DNA of 13,050 nucleotides from the NCBI GenBank assembly GCA_000697055.1, contig JNDT01002045.1:1-13050 (forward strand), in the 5' to 3' direction. The first letter of the stretch is position 1. The number at the start of each line of letters is the position of its first letter. The position numbers and the translations under genes were made by a program. Shown here one piece after another: positions 1-10,170 of the stretch. Under the pieces are notes generated by a model. That model did no database searches, was not told where the DNA came from, and worked only from the letters and a program-made list of their open reading frames with translations. The stretch comes from Saksenaea vasiformis B4078. Lineage: Eukaryota > Mucoromycota > Mucoromycetes > Mucorales > Saksenaeaceae.

Positions 1-1913
1 CCGTCTCTGTATGCTTCTCCCAGACTATTCTGCCCGTCGTCATCCTCCTCCTCCGCAGATTTCTGGAACCATTGAAATGCTGCAACCGGGTCCTCCTCCA
101 CGCCTTCGCCTTTCTGATAAGCACGGCCCACACAGTAGTATCCATACCCATTTTTATCTTCCGCTGCTTTGTTAAACCATTCCATCGCCTTTGCATAGTC
201 CTTATCAACGATCTCGCCGTCTCTGTATGCCTCTCCAAGCATAATGTATCCACCGGAGTTCTCCTGTTCTGCCGCTTTCATCGCCCACTCAAACGATTTG
301 TTTTTATCTTTTTCCACTCCTTCACCAACGTCGTATGCGTAGGAAATTTGAAATTGTGCAACGCCATATCCTTGTTCTGCCGCTTTCATGAACCATTCGA
401 ATGCTTTTGCATAGTCTTGATCTACGCCTTTTCCTTCTCTGTACATTCTGCCAAGAGCCACGGGCGCGTCAAGATGTCCTTGATCAGCGGATTTCATAAA
501 CCATTCGAACGCTTTTTCATAGTTCTCCTCCACACCTTCACCCGACAGGTAGGCATATCCAACGCTGTATTGACCATATGCATCATCAAGGTCAGCAGCT
601 TTTTGATACCATTCGAAGGCCTCCACCAAGTCCTTTTCCACGCCGTATTCTTCTCGATAAGCATCTCCGACCGCGCAGAGTGCATCAGTATCATCCTGAG
701 CGGCAGCTTTCTTGAACCACTCCAACGATTTTTTATAGTCTCTTTCGATCCCGTCAACCCCTTGGTAAATAAACCCGAGATTGCACTGCGCGACTTCGTA
801 TCCCTTGTCGGCCGCTTTTTGATACCACTCGGCAGCCTTGACCCAGTCCTGCGTAACTCCTTCCCCGTTCGCGTGCATTACTCCCAAGACATTCTGAGCT
901 ACCTGACACTCTTGATCGGCAGCCTTTTTGAGCCATTCATACGCTTTGCCGAAGTCTTGCTCTACGCCAGCACCTTCTCGATAGAGACTCCCCATATTGA
1001 CTTGCGCCAATGCAAGTCCTTGATCAACGGCTTTCATGTACCACTCGATTGCTTTGGTATAGTCTTGATCAAACCCCTCTCCATTTGCATACATATAGCC
1101 TATGATATTTTGTGCGGTTGCGCTATTACGATCAACTGCTTTCTTAAGCCAACGAATTGCTCGTTTGAAGTCTTGACTGTCGACTTTAGGCTCATGGAGT
1201 GATGTTGCCACATTGCACTGCGCGTTGATGTTATCGTGCCGAGCTGCTTGTAAGTACCATTCCAACGCTGCGTCAGAGTCTGCTTCCACACCGTTTCCGC
1301 TACTATAAAGGCAGCCGAGGTTGTTCTGTGCAACTGGGTTCTCTTGATAAGCGGCTTTCTCATACCATTCTGCTGCTGCAGCTTCGTCTACGTCGACACC
1401 CTGTCCTTTCTGATGCATTACACCTAACATATTCTGCGCTATCGGACTTTCCTGGGCAGCAGACAGACTGAAAAGCTCGTACGCTTTGGCGAAATCTTGC
1501 TCCATGCCATCTCCATTCAGATGCATGTAAGCAAGGTGAGTCTGTGCAACTGGATCTTCTTGGTCGGCTGCTTCCTTATACAGCTCCGCCGCTGTGGCAA
1601 GGTCTTTACTGACGCCTTCTCCTGTTGCATGCAACCATGCCAACGAATTTTTTGCTGCTAAATTTCCTTGGCTAGCAGCTTTACTTAGCCATTCATGCGC
1701 CTTGTCCAGGTTCTTATCGACAACTTTACCCTCTAGATACGCTAATCCCATCCTAAATTGACCATAGGGATGCCCCTTTTTGGCCGCTTGAGCGAGCAGT
1801 TCAAGTGCCTTTTTGCTATCTCGTTCGACACCGCGTCCCTCCAAATACATCATCCCACAAATAAATTGCACATCAGGGTCACCACTATCAGCATTTTCCT
1901 TCAGGTATCCAAG
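1..1913 (-). repeat. Tandem Sel1 repeats (17 complete, 1 partial)
   Basis: In the last exon of the MACPF-Sel1 gene, 36-residue units follow each other without gaps. The unit pattern is roughly A-x-x-G/D-x-x-x-A-Q-x-x-L-G-x-x-Y-x-x-G-x-G-V-x-x-D-x-x-K-A-x-E-W-x-x-K-A, for example AEWYQKAADKGYEVAQCNLG. I count 17 complete units and an eighteenth cut by the window edge, so the array continues to the left. The seventh unit keeps its length but lacks the G-x-G loop (LHEPKVDSQDFKRAIRW). The fourteenth to seventeenth units (lower coordinates) share EWF/EWA-MK/NK-A endings, which suggests recent local duplication. Sel1 repeats form alpha-alpha solenoids that bind proteins. Confidence 0.95.
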
Positions 1914-4900
1914 CTCATCGATGGTGTCGATATAGTGCCTCACGCAATTTGTAACAGTGTCTGAAGCGTTCTGTCCAGCTGATTCATCGATTTCGGCGTT
2001 GGCACCGGTCATATCGTTGATGCTGGTCGAAGGCAACAGAGGATTCCGAATGGTGATTTTCAACAGCTGCTGTACCATGGACCTCAAATGAACTGGCAGG
2101 AGGTAGTATGTAGGGACAAGCTGCTTAAGCTGAATAATAACTGGGTTCGCTGAGATGGATCTTATCCATCTTTCGATATCAGGCGAGCTTGAAGTCGTAG
2201 CAGAACGATCATATGTATTATGGAAAAGAGATGCGTCGCCACCTATGACAAATTATTCAATACATGTGCTTTGAGCAAATGTGGTTGCTTACCGACGACA
2301 TCATAGCGACATCCTTTGGAAATTGCATTTCCAAGTTTCCGCCTGACAGCTTCTTTTGCATCGTCAGATAGTATACTCCACTGTGAGACCTCGGATGCTG
2401 CGGTTTCGTCATCCAGCTCGATGGAAATTTTGCCACCTACAGATTATAAGAACTACCGACATGCTAGGATAAGTAAATGCTTACCTAGCACTATCTTTGA
2501 TGGATAGAAATAACCAAACGTTTGGAAGACTCGCTCCAGGTTCATAGCCTTCTGCTTTTCCGAAGCGCACCCTAAGGCCCTTTCGACACTCTGAGTGAAA
2601 GACGCGCTACCTTCTATATTATTAAGCAGCAACTATCGCGGATGGTGGATCAGTTGTAGCTCTAGTACATTATCTGTTTACCTCGTAACAAGATGAATAG
2701 GCTACTAGTTTCCGTGAACCTGTTGCTGTCGCGTCCGATGGAAGTTTGTCGTTTCTATATTCACGTAGGCGTTTAAGGAGAGGCTTCCGAAATGCAGTAT
2801 CAAACATTTCGCTCCGGCACATGTTGTGATTATCTGTGCCCATTCCGTCGATATACTCCACCTGAAGATCAGTTTTGCTCTGGAGCCGTTTGGAAATAAA
2901 ATATGTTTCATGATCCGACCATGCTCTTGGTCCAAAGTATTTTTTCTTATAGCCATTCTTGCGTACTTCAACTGGGGACAGGTTACTGAACTGTCCGTCC
3001 ATTTGGATCCCTCTATCCCAGTGTTCCGTTAAAGCATTCACTACATCTAGTCGTGACAATTCATTTGGTTTCGATAGGGTTGTGCCAATTCGCCAACAAA
3101 TATCAAACTCGTCCGCCCTGTGACCAGAGCTAGCTGCAAGTATTGATAGTATAGACGATGGTAGTAAAGGATTTGCAACCTGCTCTAGAACAATCGCTCT
3201 TTTCCACATGACTTGTAACGGTGCAATGCATAAACATACAGACAACTTGTTGCCTGCATTATCGACAATTTGGCTCTGCAAACTTATCTCGTCACCCATC
3301 TGGACATAATACCCCTCTTCCTTTTGTTCATCGACTGTTTCCTTTTGTCCATCTTGATCAGGTTTGGCGTCGAACGGAGCATTTCGAACAATTTTCCTAA
3401 CAATTTAGTTATAGTGAGCGTCAGATTGCTGCTACGCCTTCTGTATATAGTTTACCATTCTTGACTTAATGATGATGAAATCGGTGCAGCAGTAACAGTA
3501 AAATACCGTACTTGGTCATCGGTAGTGTCTGCAGCGTCTTGGTTCGCAGAAGAAGGTAACGATGGGGATACTGAAACATACTGCTTGATTTGTTGTCCGT
3601 ACAAGCACCCAGCATTAGGATATGTTAACTGCAGGAGTACTGTGTCACCATATTTCACTTGCTGGTAATTACAGTCTTCGGATTTCGGTACAAATTTAAA
3701 AGATATAGGATGTAATCGGCCTTCAAACACGTCGTTCTCAATTTCTTCCGAATCTACACAGCATAAGAGCTGCCCTGTAACGAATAAATAGAAGATATAA
3801 GTAAGTACCAATAGAGGATTACACATACTACCTTCTTCATTGTGTTCCTGTTCTTGGTCATCACTAGCTTTTGTGTATTGAAATTGGCACAGATTTGCGT
3901 CTATTTGCCCAGCTACTTCTTCATTCGCTTGGAAGTCAAGCGGACGATTGTAAAAGACGAAACTGTCTTCATTTCCCCTATTGTCATAGACCTTCTTCAC
4001 CTGAAGACGCTCTTCTTCGTCCAGGATATCATAAATAGGTCGCAACCCTTTCAGTTGGATAAGATCTGGTTTGGATGAGATTGTTTCCTTCCAACTTTGA
4101 AATCCGTTCCGCAGTAAAGATCGCAGATCACCACCTAGTTGCAACTCAACCTAAGCTTCTACGGTCACCTGAAATGCATCCCAAACGCACCTGTAACCTG
4201 CCAATATTTTTGATCACTGTCCTCTTCCATTATCTGTGTCGCCAGCAGATCGCTGGAAGTGATCCCCTCGACGTGTGATCGCCTATCATTTAAATTCTTC
4301 TCTCCCTGTTTGTCAGCCTCATAAACAAGTCGACCACCTAAAGTAACGTTACTAGTCTACACACACTCTTGTGTGGGTTGCATTTACCTAAGATGATCCT
4401 AGACGGGTAGTAATAGCCGAATCGGTCGAATACTTCTTGCAACGCATTGTATTTTTCTTCCTCGACCGTCAGCTCTAATGCTTGGTGGATTGCATCCTTA
4501 AAAGTGGCGCTTGCTGAAACAATTGTCGGAGAAGGGAGAATCTGGTAGGACATTTATTTTCAAAGAACTTTAATTTTCCTCTTACCTCTGCAGAAGGAAT
4601 GTACGAGACGTGATAATTGGCACGTTTGCTCGCGTTGCGTGAATGAATACCTTGATGAGAGTTGGAGCTGACTTGGGCTTGGGAATCGTAATTGTATGTA
4701 TCGGGGAAGACTTCATAGAATCTGCAATCGAGAAGTACCTCGGTTGCTATTCTATCCTCTCTAGTATTTTTCATACACACATGCTCCAAACTCGAGTCAC
4801 CGGGAAAACGCGTATGGACAAATCTTGAGACATCTTCTCCATCCTTGAAGTCCATGGCAGGCTCTTTGGCTGTAGTTCCATCAAAATATATTCCATGGAT

Positions 4901-5040
4901 ACATTGCTGGATTACTGCGTCCTCTACATTGGGAGGCAAGAGCATTTCCTTAACGGAAAAAAAAGGTTCTGTGAATTAATGGCACCAGAGTCGTCCTTAG
5001 CTACTACCTTCAAACTTTCCTCTTCGTTGGAAAGAGTCAT
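1..5040 (-). CDS. MACPF-like plus Sel1-repeat protein, 3' end outside window
   Basis: A large multi-exon gene that I cannot name. Modelled exons: 5040-5008 (ATG at 5040), 4948-4586, 4541-4388, 4337-4191, 4134-3832, 3774-3456, 3396-2682, 2632-2485, 2436-2293, and 2242 to the window edge. The nine introns are GT-AG, 44-59 nt, and the frame is kept at every join, giving at least 1522 codons. Residues about 12-285 and 679-850 look like two related MACPF-like segments. Residues about 340-480 are beta-rich, with VKYGDTVLLQ and VQMGDEISLQ that recall beta-trefoil/MIR strands (weak). From about residue 890 onward there are tandem Sel1 repeats. I see no signal peptide. MACPF proteins are known for membrane insertion and Sel1 repeats for protein scaffolding; a membrane-associated scaffold or effector role is only inference. 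The Sel1 part is near certain and the MACPF assignment is moderate. Confidence 0.8.
2030..2632 (-). other. MACPF-like segment 2 (exons 8-10)
   Basis: The spliced protein reads GSASFTQSVERAL, then VFQTFGYFYPSKIVLGG across the exon 8/9 join, then CRYDVVGGDASLF across the exon 9/10 join, then WIRSISANPVIIQLKQLVPT. It copies segment 1 motif by motif, with introns at equivalent places: both segments are split at the first G of LGG by a phase 1 intron, and both have a phase 1 intron just before GGD. This points to an internal duplication that included the introns. It ends just before the Sel1 array. Confidence 0.5.
3775..3831 (-). other. 57-nt intron without stop codon, could be retained
   Basis: This fifth intron of the MACPF-Sel1 gene begins GTAGTATG and ends TTACAG. 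It is a multiple of three and has no stop in frame, so splicing and retention both keep the frame. If retained it adds 19 residues including CNPLLVLTYIFYLFVTG, which is hydrophobic enough to look like a membrane segment. T-rich introns often translate this way by chance. Confidence 0.6.
4020..4948 (-). other. MACPF-like segment 1 (exons 2-5)
   Basis: The spliced protein carries VFDRFGYYYPSRIILGG across the exon 3/4 join, then YWQVTGGDLRSLL across the exon 4/5 join, then WKETISSKPDLIQLKGLRPI. The order (helix, G-Y-x-x-P, L-G-G, W-x-x-x-G-G-D, W-x-x-x-I, x-P-I) is what I know from the C-terminal half of MACPF domains in fungal proteins. The match is by pattern recall only, without a profile search. 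The same order recurs in segment 2 of this gene, so this is a repeated domain whatever its family name. Confidence 0.5.
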
Positions 5041-6278
5041 CTGATTGATGAAAAAGGACAAAAAAAAACAATCCCTGCCTCTCACTGTATTTGAAAGGAT
5101 CGGGTTCGTCTGTTTAATTTTCGGCTTAGCTGTATAGTATTCAGCTCTGTACTACAGGTTTCTATTGGTTGCTAAGCCAACATATTGCAAAACTGCTGTT
5201 GCATAAATATTGTTACTGTGATAGTATAAGCAGAAATTATCACTGGACGAATAACACGCACCCTTGGGTTATCCTGGTTAATGCATGACATATGTAGCAA
5301 TTAAAAGAACACACAACGATAACAATGTGGCACCAGACTGTTTACTGTTGTACGGAAGCGAATTAGCACGGTACAACCCAGTTGTATGTATGCACGAGAT
5401 GTGGCACGGTAATGTAATTTTGAAACGACTATTTTCGAAGAAAATGTAACGCTGTGCGTAATTGAATAGAATAATTGCATCCGTTTTACTTAGTCTGACT
5501 AATGTAGAATAGGTAAGCATTTTTTGACGTGCTGTTATGTATCATAATCCCGCTTTTTGCCGAAGAAACTGGCGTCTATCGTGCGACATAAGCTTTGAAA
5601 GGGAAGAACCGAAACACGTAAACATAGCGGTTCTTAATAAGTTAATAGGCATCACTCCGCTGAATTTGGTCATTAGATGAATCCTTAGTAATACTAGTTC
5701 TTTAAGAATCAGCTACGTGCAAGCGAGCCTCACGATCTGCCCTCTTCAAGCCTTGTGCTTGTTTCTCATATGCCAAACATTGATTTCTATCAGTGAGCCC
5801 CCTTTATTCTCTCTTATTCGCAATCCAATAGCATTTATCATCAATGTCATAGAGCTCTTTACATAATCGCTGAACGAATGAAGGAAACAGGTGTAATTCT
5901 ATACTAGTTCTAAATTGTTGACGCTGGCTCTAAATAAGCCTTGCGCTAGGGAAACGTTTCATTTTTACACGATTCCAGTGCTATATTATTCGATGCCGCT
6001 TCCAGTCTCGTAGTGGACACTGGATTTGTTTGAAGCAGCACGAAAGTCCGTTCAATGGACGCACTGAATAACTAACAGAGAGATGGAGACGAAATTAAAG
6101 AAATGCTATAATGAGTAAAATAAATGATATACATAAAAGCAAAGCATCATACTATTTTCAGAGTGTGGAATATGGGAGTCGGTCAAACGCTTTGTGACCA
6201 AGTTAATGTGGTACTGCCCGACGGTAGTGCGCAAATGATTGTAATATTATTTACGATTCATACTTATTGGAAGACTGA
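5041..6278. other. Intergenic region, no gene supported
   Basis: About 1.2 kb between the INTS10 stop and the MACPF-Sel1 start. It should hold the INTS10 3' end and the MACPF-Sel1 promoter. The short open frames here (for example minus 5520-5278) have no recognisable content. I found no tRNA T-loop signature and no repeat array. Minor structures are an 8-bp inverted pair GGCTTAGC/GCTAAGCC near 5123-5178, an 11-bp direct repeat ATACTAGTTCT at 5691 and 5901, and the palindrome GAAACGTTTC near 5951. Confidence 0.6.
5048..5072 (-). promoter_or_regulatory. T-rich tract just upstream of the MACPF-Sel1 start
   Basis: On the coding strand a pyrimidine tract (on the plus strand, AAAAAGGACAAAAAAAAC) lies about 8-30 nt before the ATG at 5040. 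Such tracts are common in fungal promoters and leaders. There is no clear TATA box, and the transcription start cannot be placed. Confidence 0.25.
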
Positions 6279-9200
6279 TCAAGCATCTTCGTTGGCTTTG
6301 AGTACCATATTTTTCAGGAACTTTTGTAACACATGTCGCATCCGCTGTGGCGTCATCTTAGGTGAATAACGCTGCATGCGATAGTCCAGACAACGCGTGA
6401 CAATCTCTTTAGGTATGAAAGATCGCTGCTGCACCTGTTCTCCTGATTGAGCGGCTTCTTGCCCGTTCTCTGACCCTCCTCGGTCTGACTCTTTGGATAA
6501 TAAGGCCGATGTGACTGGTCGGCTATAGTAAAAGGATGGTGACATCCAGTCGGCATGAGCACTTTTTTGCGTAGATGCAGAGTACCAAGAAGGTGACATG
6601 GACGTATTTGGCAAGACTGTATTCGTAAATGATGGTTGATAGGCTGGAGGAGGAGGCGGATGGTGGAGCGATTGCTGAGCAGAAGATGAAGATGAAGGGT
6701 TACTTGCTGGTGACTTTTCACCGTGTGCATTCTCGTCGGGAGCATCTTTAGGCTGTGGCTTCTCCGTTGTCTGGGCTACCAACGGAGGTGATCCTCCAGC
6801 TGCAGGCTGCGATGACGATGTCGCCGATGACGATGGCGGCAGTGTGGCCAGGTGACGATAGCTACTTCTCAAGGCAAATTCTGGAGGGATAATATCCAGC
6901 AACACCTCTTCTGATTCATGCAATGCTCGAAGTGCTTGTAAAATTTCTTCGACTTCAACTAGAATGAGCAAAAATATCCGAGAAAAAAGCTAACTCACCA
7001 TAAATATATTCCAAGAATTCACGATTCTTGAAAAGTTGTTTCTCCTTCATTCGATGGATAATCTTTTGCCAGAAATTTGTTCGCGTGTTCCAATAGGGCC
7101 ATCCATATTGCATCAACACGATCATATTACCAGCTTTTTCATCCCATCGCATAGCTGAATCGATAGACGCCATCCCACCCTGTTGTCCTGATTCACTATC
7201 CAGACTGACGATCAGGTGCTTTATACACCTGACAACAAGACCTTCCTGGGTGACCCGCATCATACCAAAGTCACGGTCTTTGAAAATGGTGATAGCTGTA
7301 GAACAATCGGATTCGTCTGCGATAAAATCTTTTTCGTCCAGGCCATTGGGTATAGGAAAAACAGATAGAATAATGGCAATTTCTAACGTTGATTGCTATT
7401 AAAGAAATTTGTCAACACCTATTTTACAATGAAAAACAAGGACCCCAAACTTACTTGCAAGCTTCCAACTAAGAGATAAATCACACCAATATTGTACAGA
7501 ACGCGAAAAGCGAACATAAAAGGAATATGGAATTCTGGTGAATGACCAGCACTTTCTTCTTTTGCACGACGGCGTTGAACTTCAATACGATCGCAAATGG
7601 TTTGTGATAGTTTTAGTGCCTTGGCAAGATTACCAGGAACAGAATGCTAGAATCGTTCTCGGTGATTATCTTGATGCGATAGTTAGGTGACTTACCGATG
7701 AAAGCGCCAAATCACTTCGAGTTAATAGCACAGCGTTGTAAATATCAAACGGCAATTTGAATTGATCGATCACTCGGCAAAACTCTGCAATCCAGTTCCA
7801 TCATAAGCGCGCGAGCCAATATATGAATAGCAAATATCAAGCCTGAATATACCTTGTTCCCATCCTCCTGAGATACCCTTTGACGATATCAATGATGCCC
7901 ATTGACATAGATCGACCACGTGCCTCATACAGTCTGCAGCTTTGCTTAATATTTGTAATACATCATCAACTCCTCGCATGCAGTATGCATTTAATCCTTC
8001 ACCACGGTCAGGAATATCCAGTTTTGCTTTTTTGCTGTATCGCGGGATATCTTCCGTTCCCTCTTTTTCGTTTGTCGTATAGGCACCAGCATTTCTGCTT
8101 TCTACTGCTTCCACAGATCGCTTTCGTCCATTATCGCTTCTCGTTGATGACCCACTGGAATACCGTCTTTCATGAGAACTCGATGTTCTGCTTACAGATG
8201 AACTATGACTGGTGTGTGCCGTATTAATCGATGACTGGATGGTACAAATTGGAATTAAACAGCTTTTTTCGTCATCCTTGCTGGCAGAATCGTCTAGCCC
8301 ACATACAGCTTTATAGTATTCACGACTGAACCGGACAAATTGTGCTGCTGCTGCCATAAACTCACACATCAGTGCTATACACACTCGTAATACATCCGAT
8401 GGTTGTGTTTCTTCAGCGGAAGTAGAAGCTACCGTTTCGGCCTCATCATCCATATGCAGCCGAATGTTGGACCGCTGATCTCTCATGTGTTGGAATCTGT
8501 CCACGTGCGTAGATGTATTTAGCTTTGCTAGTCCCGTATACCTTTGAAAATCCAAACTCAGTACGTAATTGATCTCCATAGCCTAGTGCACATACCCACA
8601 ACAATCAAGCATTGAATATGTAAATTTGTTCAGCTCCTCCCAATTGTGTTGCTCGATATAGTATTGCTGTCCGACGAGCATATACTGCTCAAATAATTTG
8701 TATGACAGTACAATATGATGCTTGCTGTCTGTGGATTTAATAGATGGTTGCATGTCGGCTCGACCTAGGAGTACTCGTTGTTTCCATAGCCGCGGCAACA
8801 GCTCCGTCACTATAACCGTGTCAATGGCCATACTAAATATCTGCGCTCCCAAAAAGAAACATACCCAATAACTTGATACATGCTTTGGAATCTTCAGACT
8901 TCATAGCTTGGGCGCATAATATTAAGAGTTTGATGGCTCGGATCTTTAAAAATGATCAGCCCATCGTTTCAAGTAATATGCAACTCACCAAGTACTTGTA
9001 TGCATGACGAGGGTAGGCTTGAATGTAATCAAATAGAATCTGAAAGGCTCGTAAAGTATCCGATTCTTCCAAATAAGCTGTAATCAGACACGTTTAGTCG
9101 GTATGTAATTTACATCTTCATTTAACCTGTAGCATTTTCCACAACAGTAGATTGAAGAAGTGCTGGAAGAGAAGAGAAAAATCCTGCCTCAATCTCGTCA

Positions 9201-10031
9201 ATCAACACGTCAAAAACGTGGGAAGTTTACTAAACGTACGACTCATATTCGTGTCTTGCGATGGATCGATATGATTTGCGATCTCAACAAGGTACTTTTG
9301 AAAGACCGGATTATCCGAATTATTTGTTTGCCTAGTAGTATATTTCAGCCAATTGCAACACAAAATAGAGGACCTTACAGCATAACAAAACTCTGTATCG
9401 CTTTATCTGTGTTTCCTTCAAGGATAACTGTTTGGTGATTGGCAAACTGAGACAGAATTTCGTCCAAAAGTCAATAATAATTGTATGTGAAACTACAAAT
9501 GTACCTCAGAATTGAAAGTAGACAAGGGGTTTGTTGGGGTGTAGGCCCGTGTTGATGAATTATTATCGTCGTCATTTGCTGTACCTTCGATACAGTTAAT
9601 GAAGACTCTACGCAGTAGAAAATAGCCTACTTGATTGCGCGTCATTATTTGATCGTCGATTGGAGATGTCGAAGGACGGCCGCGGAAGCTCAGTTGGCGA
9701 TTGTGACATGGGTAACAAATGGAAGGAATAAAAGTCGAATTGGACGGAGCTCGGTCCAACCGCACAGCCAAAATTTCGCTTACCTACAAGAATAATTTGA
9801 ATTCCGCCTGCAATCTGTTGCCTTAAGGCTCTACTGTATTTTGAAGAAACATTCTGGAAATGTGATTTTGCGTCGCTTAAAGACCAAGTTTGCCCTAGCA
9901 TGAGCTTACATATAAATTGTTTAGTTAAAATAGAAAGTGTTCATGAAATTCTCAGTTGTGTACTTACCATAGCCATACGCTACCACTGGGTTCAACTTGG
10001 TCTTTGGCGACGCATAAAACATTTCCAGCAT
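6279..10031 (-). CDS. INTS10: Integrator complex subunit 10-like protein
   Basis: Integrator is the nuclear complex that cleaves nascent RNA at snRNA genes and paused promoters; INTS10 belongs to its INTS10-13-14-15 arm. Modelled exons: 10031-9968, 9904-9835, 9778-9505, 9446-9379, 9331-9207, 9162-9127, 9077-8989, 8943-8865, 8809-8596, 8541-7853, 7784-7696, 7646-7455, 7395-6999 and 6958-6279. Introns are 40-68 nt, all phases agree, and the product is 1021 residues (human INTS10 is about 710). Recognisable stretches are FPECFFKIHEILAVRLDR near residue 45, KACIKLLVTELLPRLW, ILSVFPIPNGL, NMIVLMQYGWPYWNTRTNFW, and a final helix ending LQKFLKNMVLKANEDA. These align in order with human INTS10 as I recall it. 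The extra length is low-complexity: a Ser/Arg-rich linker with GRKRS and KKAKLD (possible NLS), and a Ser/Pro/Gln-rich insert of about 140 residues near the C terminus. The start is the least certain part. Confidence 0.72.
9866..10019. repeat. Inverted repeat flanking INTS10 intron 1
   Basis: The left arm 9866-9892 (TTTTGCGTCGCTTAAAGACC and on) and the right arm 9993-10019 are reverse complements apart from an AT insertion, a mismatch near the centre and one terminal base. About 24 of 27 positions pair, with about 100 nt between the arms. In the gene model the right arm falls in exon 1 and the left arm in exon 2, so the pre-mRNA could fold with intron 1 in the loop. It could instead be a fold-back or MITE-like insertion. 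I see no clear target-site duplication. Confidence 0.75.
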
Positions 10032-10096
10032 CGTAAACGTTTCAATGATGAGTATTATACACAATCCTTTAGAAGAAGTTTTACCGGTGCAACCAC

Positions 10097-10151
10097 CTAG
10101 AAAAGATCGTATTAGTAAACGAAACATAGATTGCATACAAAGTATACTAAC
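10097..10151 (-). other. Probable leader intron between Fanzor stop and INTS10 start
   Basis: Donor ACG/GTTAGT at 10151 and acceptor TTTTCTAG ending at 10097, with a good branch site TTTACTAATA, give a 55-nt intron. It lies just after the Fanzor stop (10173-10171) and before the INTS10 ATG at 10031. The exon it opens (from 10096) is open in the INTS10 frame. The simplest reading is a 5' UTR intron of INTS10 whose upstream exon overlaps the end of the Fanzor relic. There is no ATG between the Fanzor stop and the donor. Confidence 0.5.
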
Positions 10152-10170
10152 CGTAAAAATCCAAATCTTC

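Noticed and set aside
72..1202. Plus-strand open frame of 376 codons
   Set aside because: It is antisense to the Sel1 repeats. Its own periodicity (repeated FxxPFxxF/VL) is the shadow of the 108-nt repeat unit.
494..1363. Minus-strand frames of 60-87 codons
   Set aside because: They overlap the Sel1 exon out of frame and resemble nothing.
5123..5178. Inverted pair GGCTTAGC/GCTAAGCC in the intergenic region
   Set aside because: Only 8 bp with a loop of about 40 nt, with no T-run or other RNA-gene signature, so chance cannot be excluded.
5926..5960. Small hairpin GGCT-CTAAATA-AGCC and the palindrome GAAACGTTTC
   Set aside because: Too short to call an RNA or an operator, with no neighbouring feature to support it.
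7880..8227. Plus-strand frame of 115 codons
   Set aside because: It is antisense to INTS10 exon 10 and has no family features.
8583..8852. INTS10 exon 9 beginning at the TTG at 8852
   Set aside because: Keeping phase with the previous exon needs the acceptor at 8810, which gives IKLLVTELLPRLW. The upstream part of the open frame is intron.
9608..9901. Minus-strand frame of 97 codons starting MLGQTWSLSDAK
   Set aside because: It overlaps INTS10 exons 2-3 in another frame. The spliced frame gives FPECFFKIHEILAVRLDR, which fits INTS10 better.
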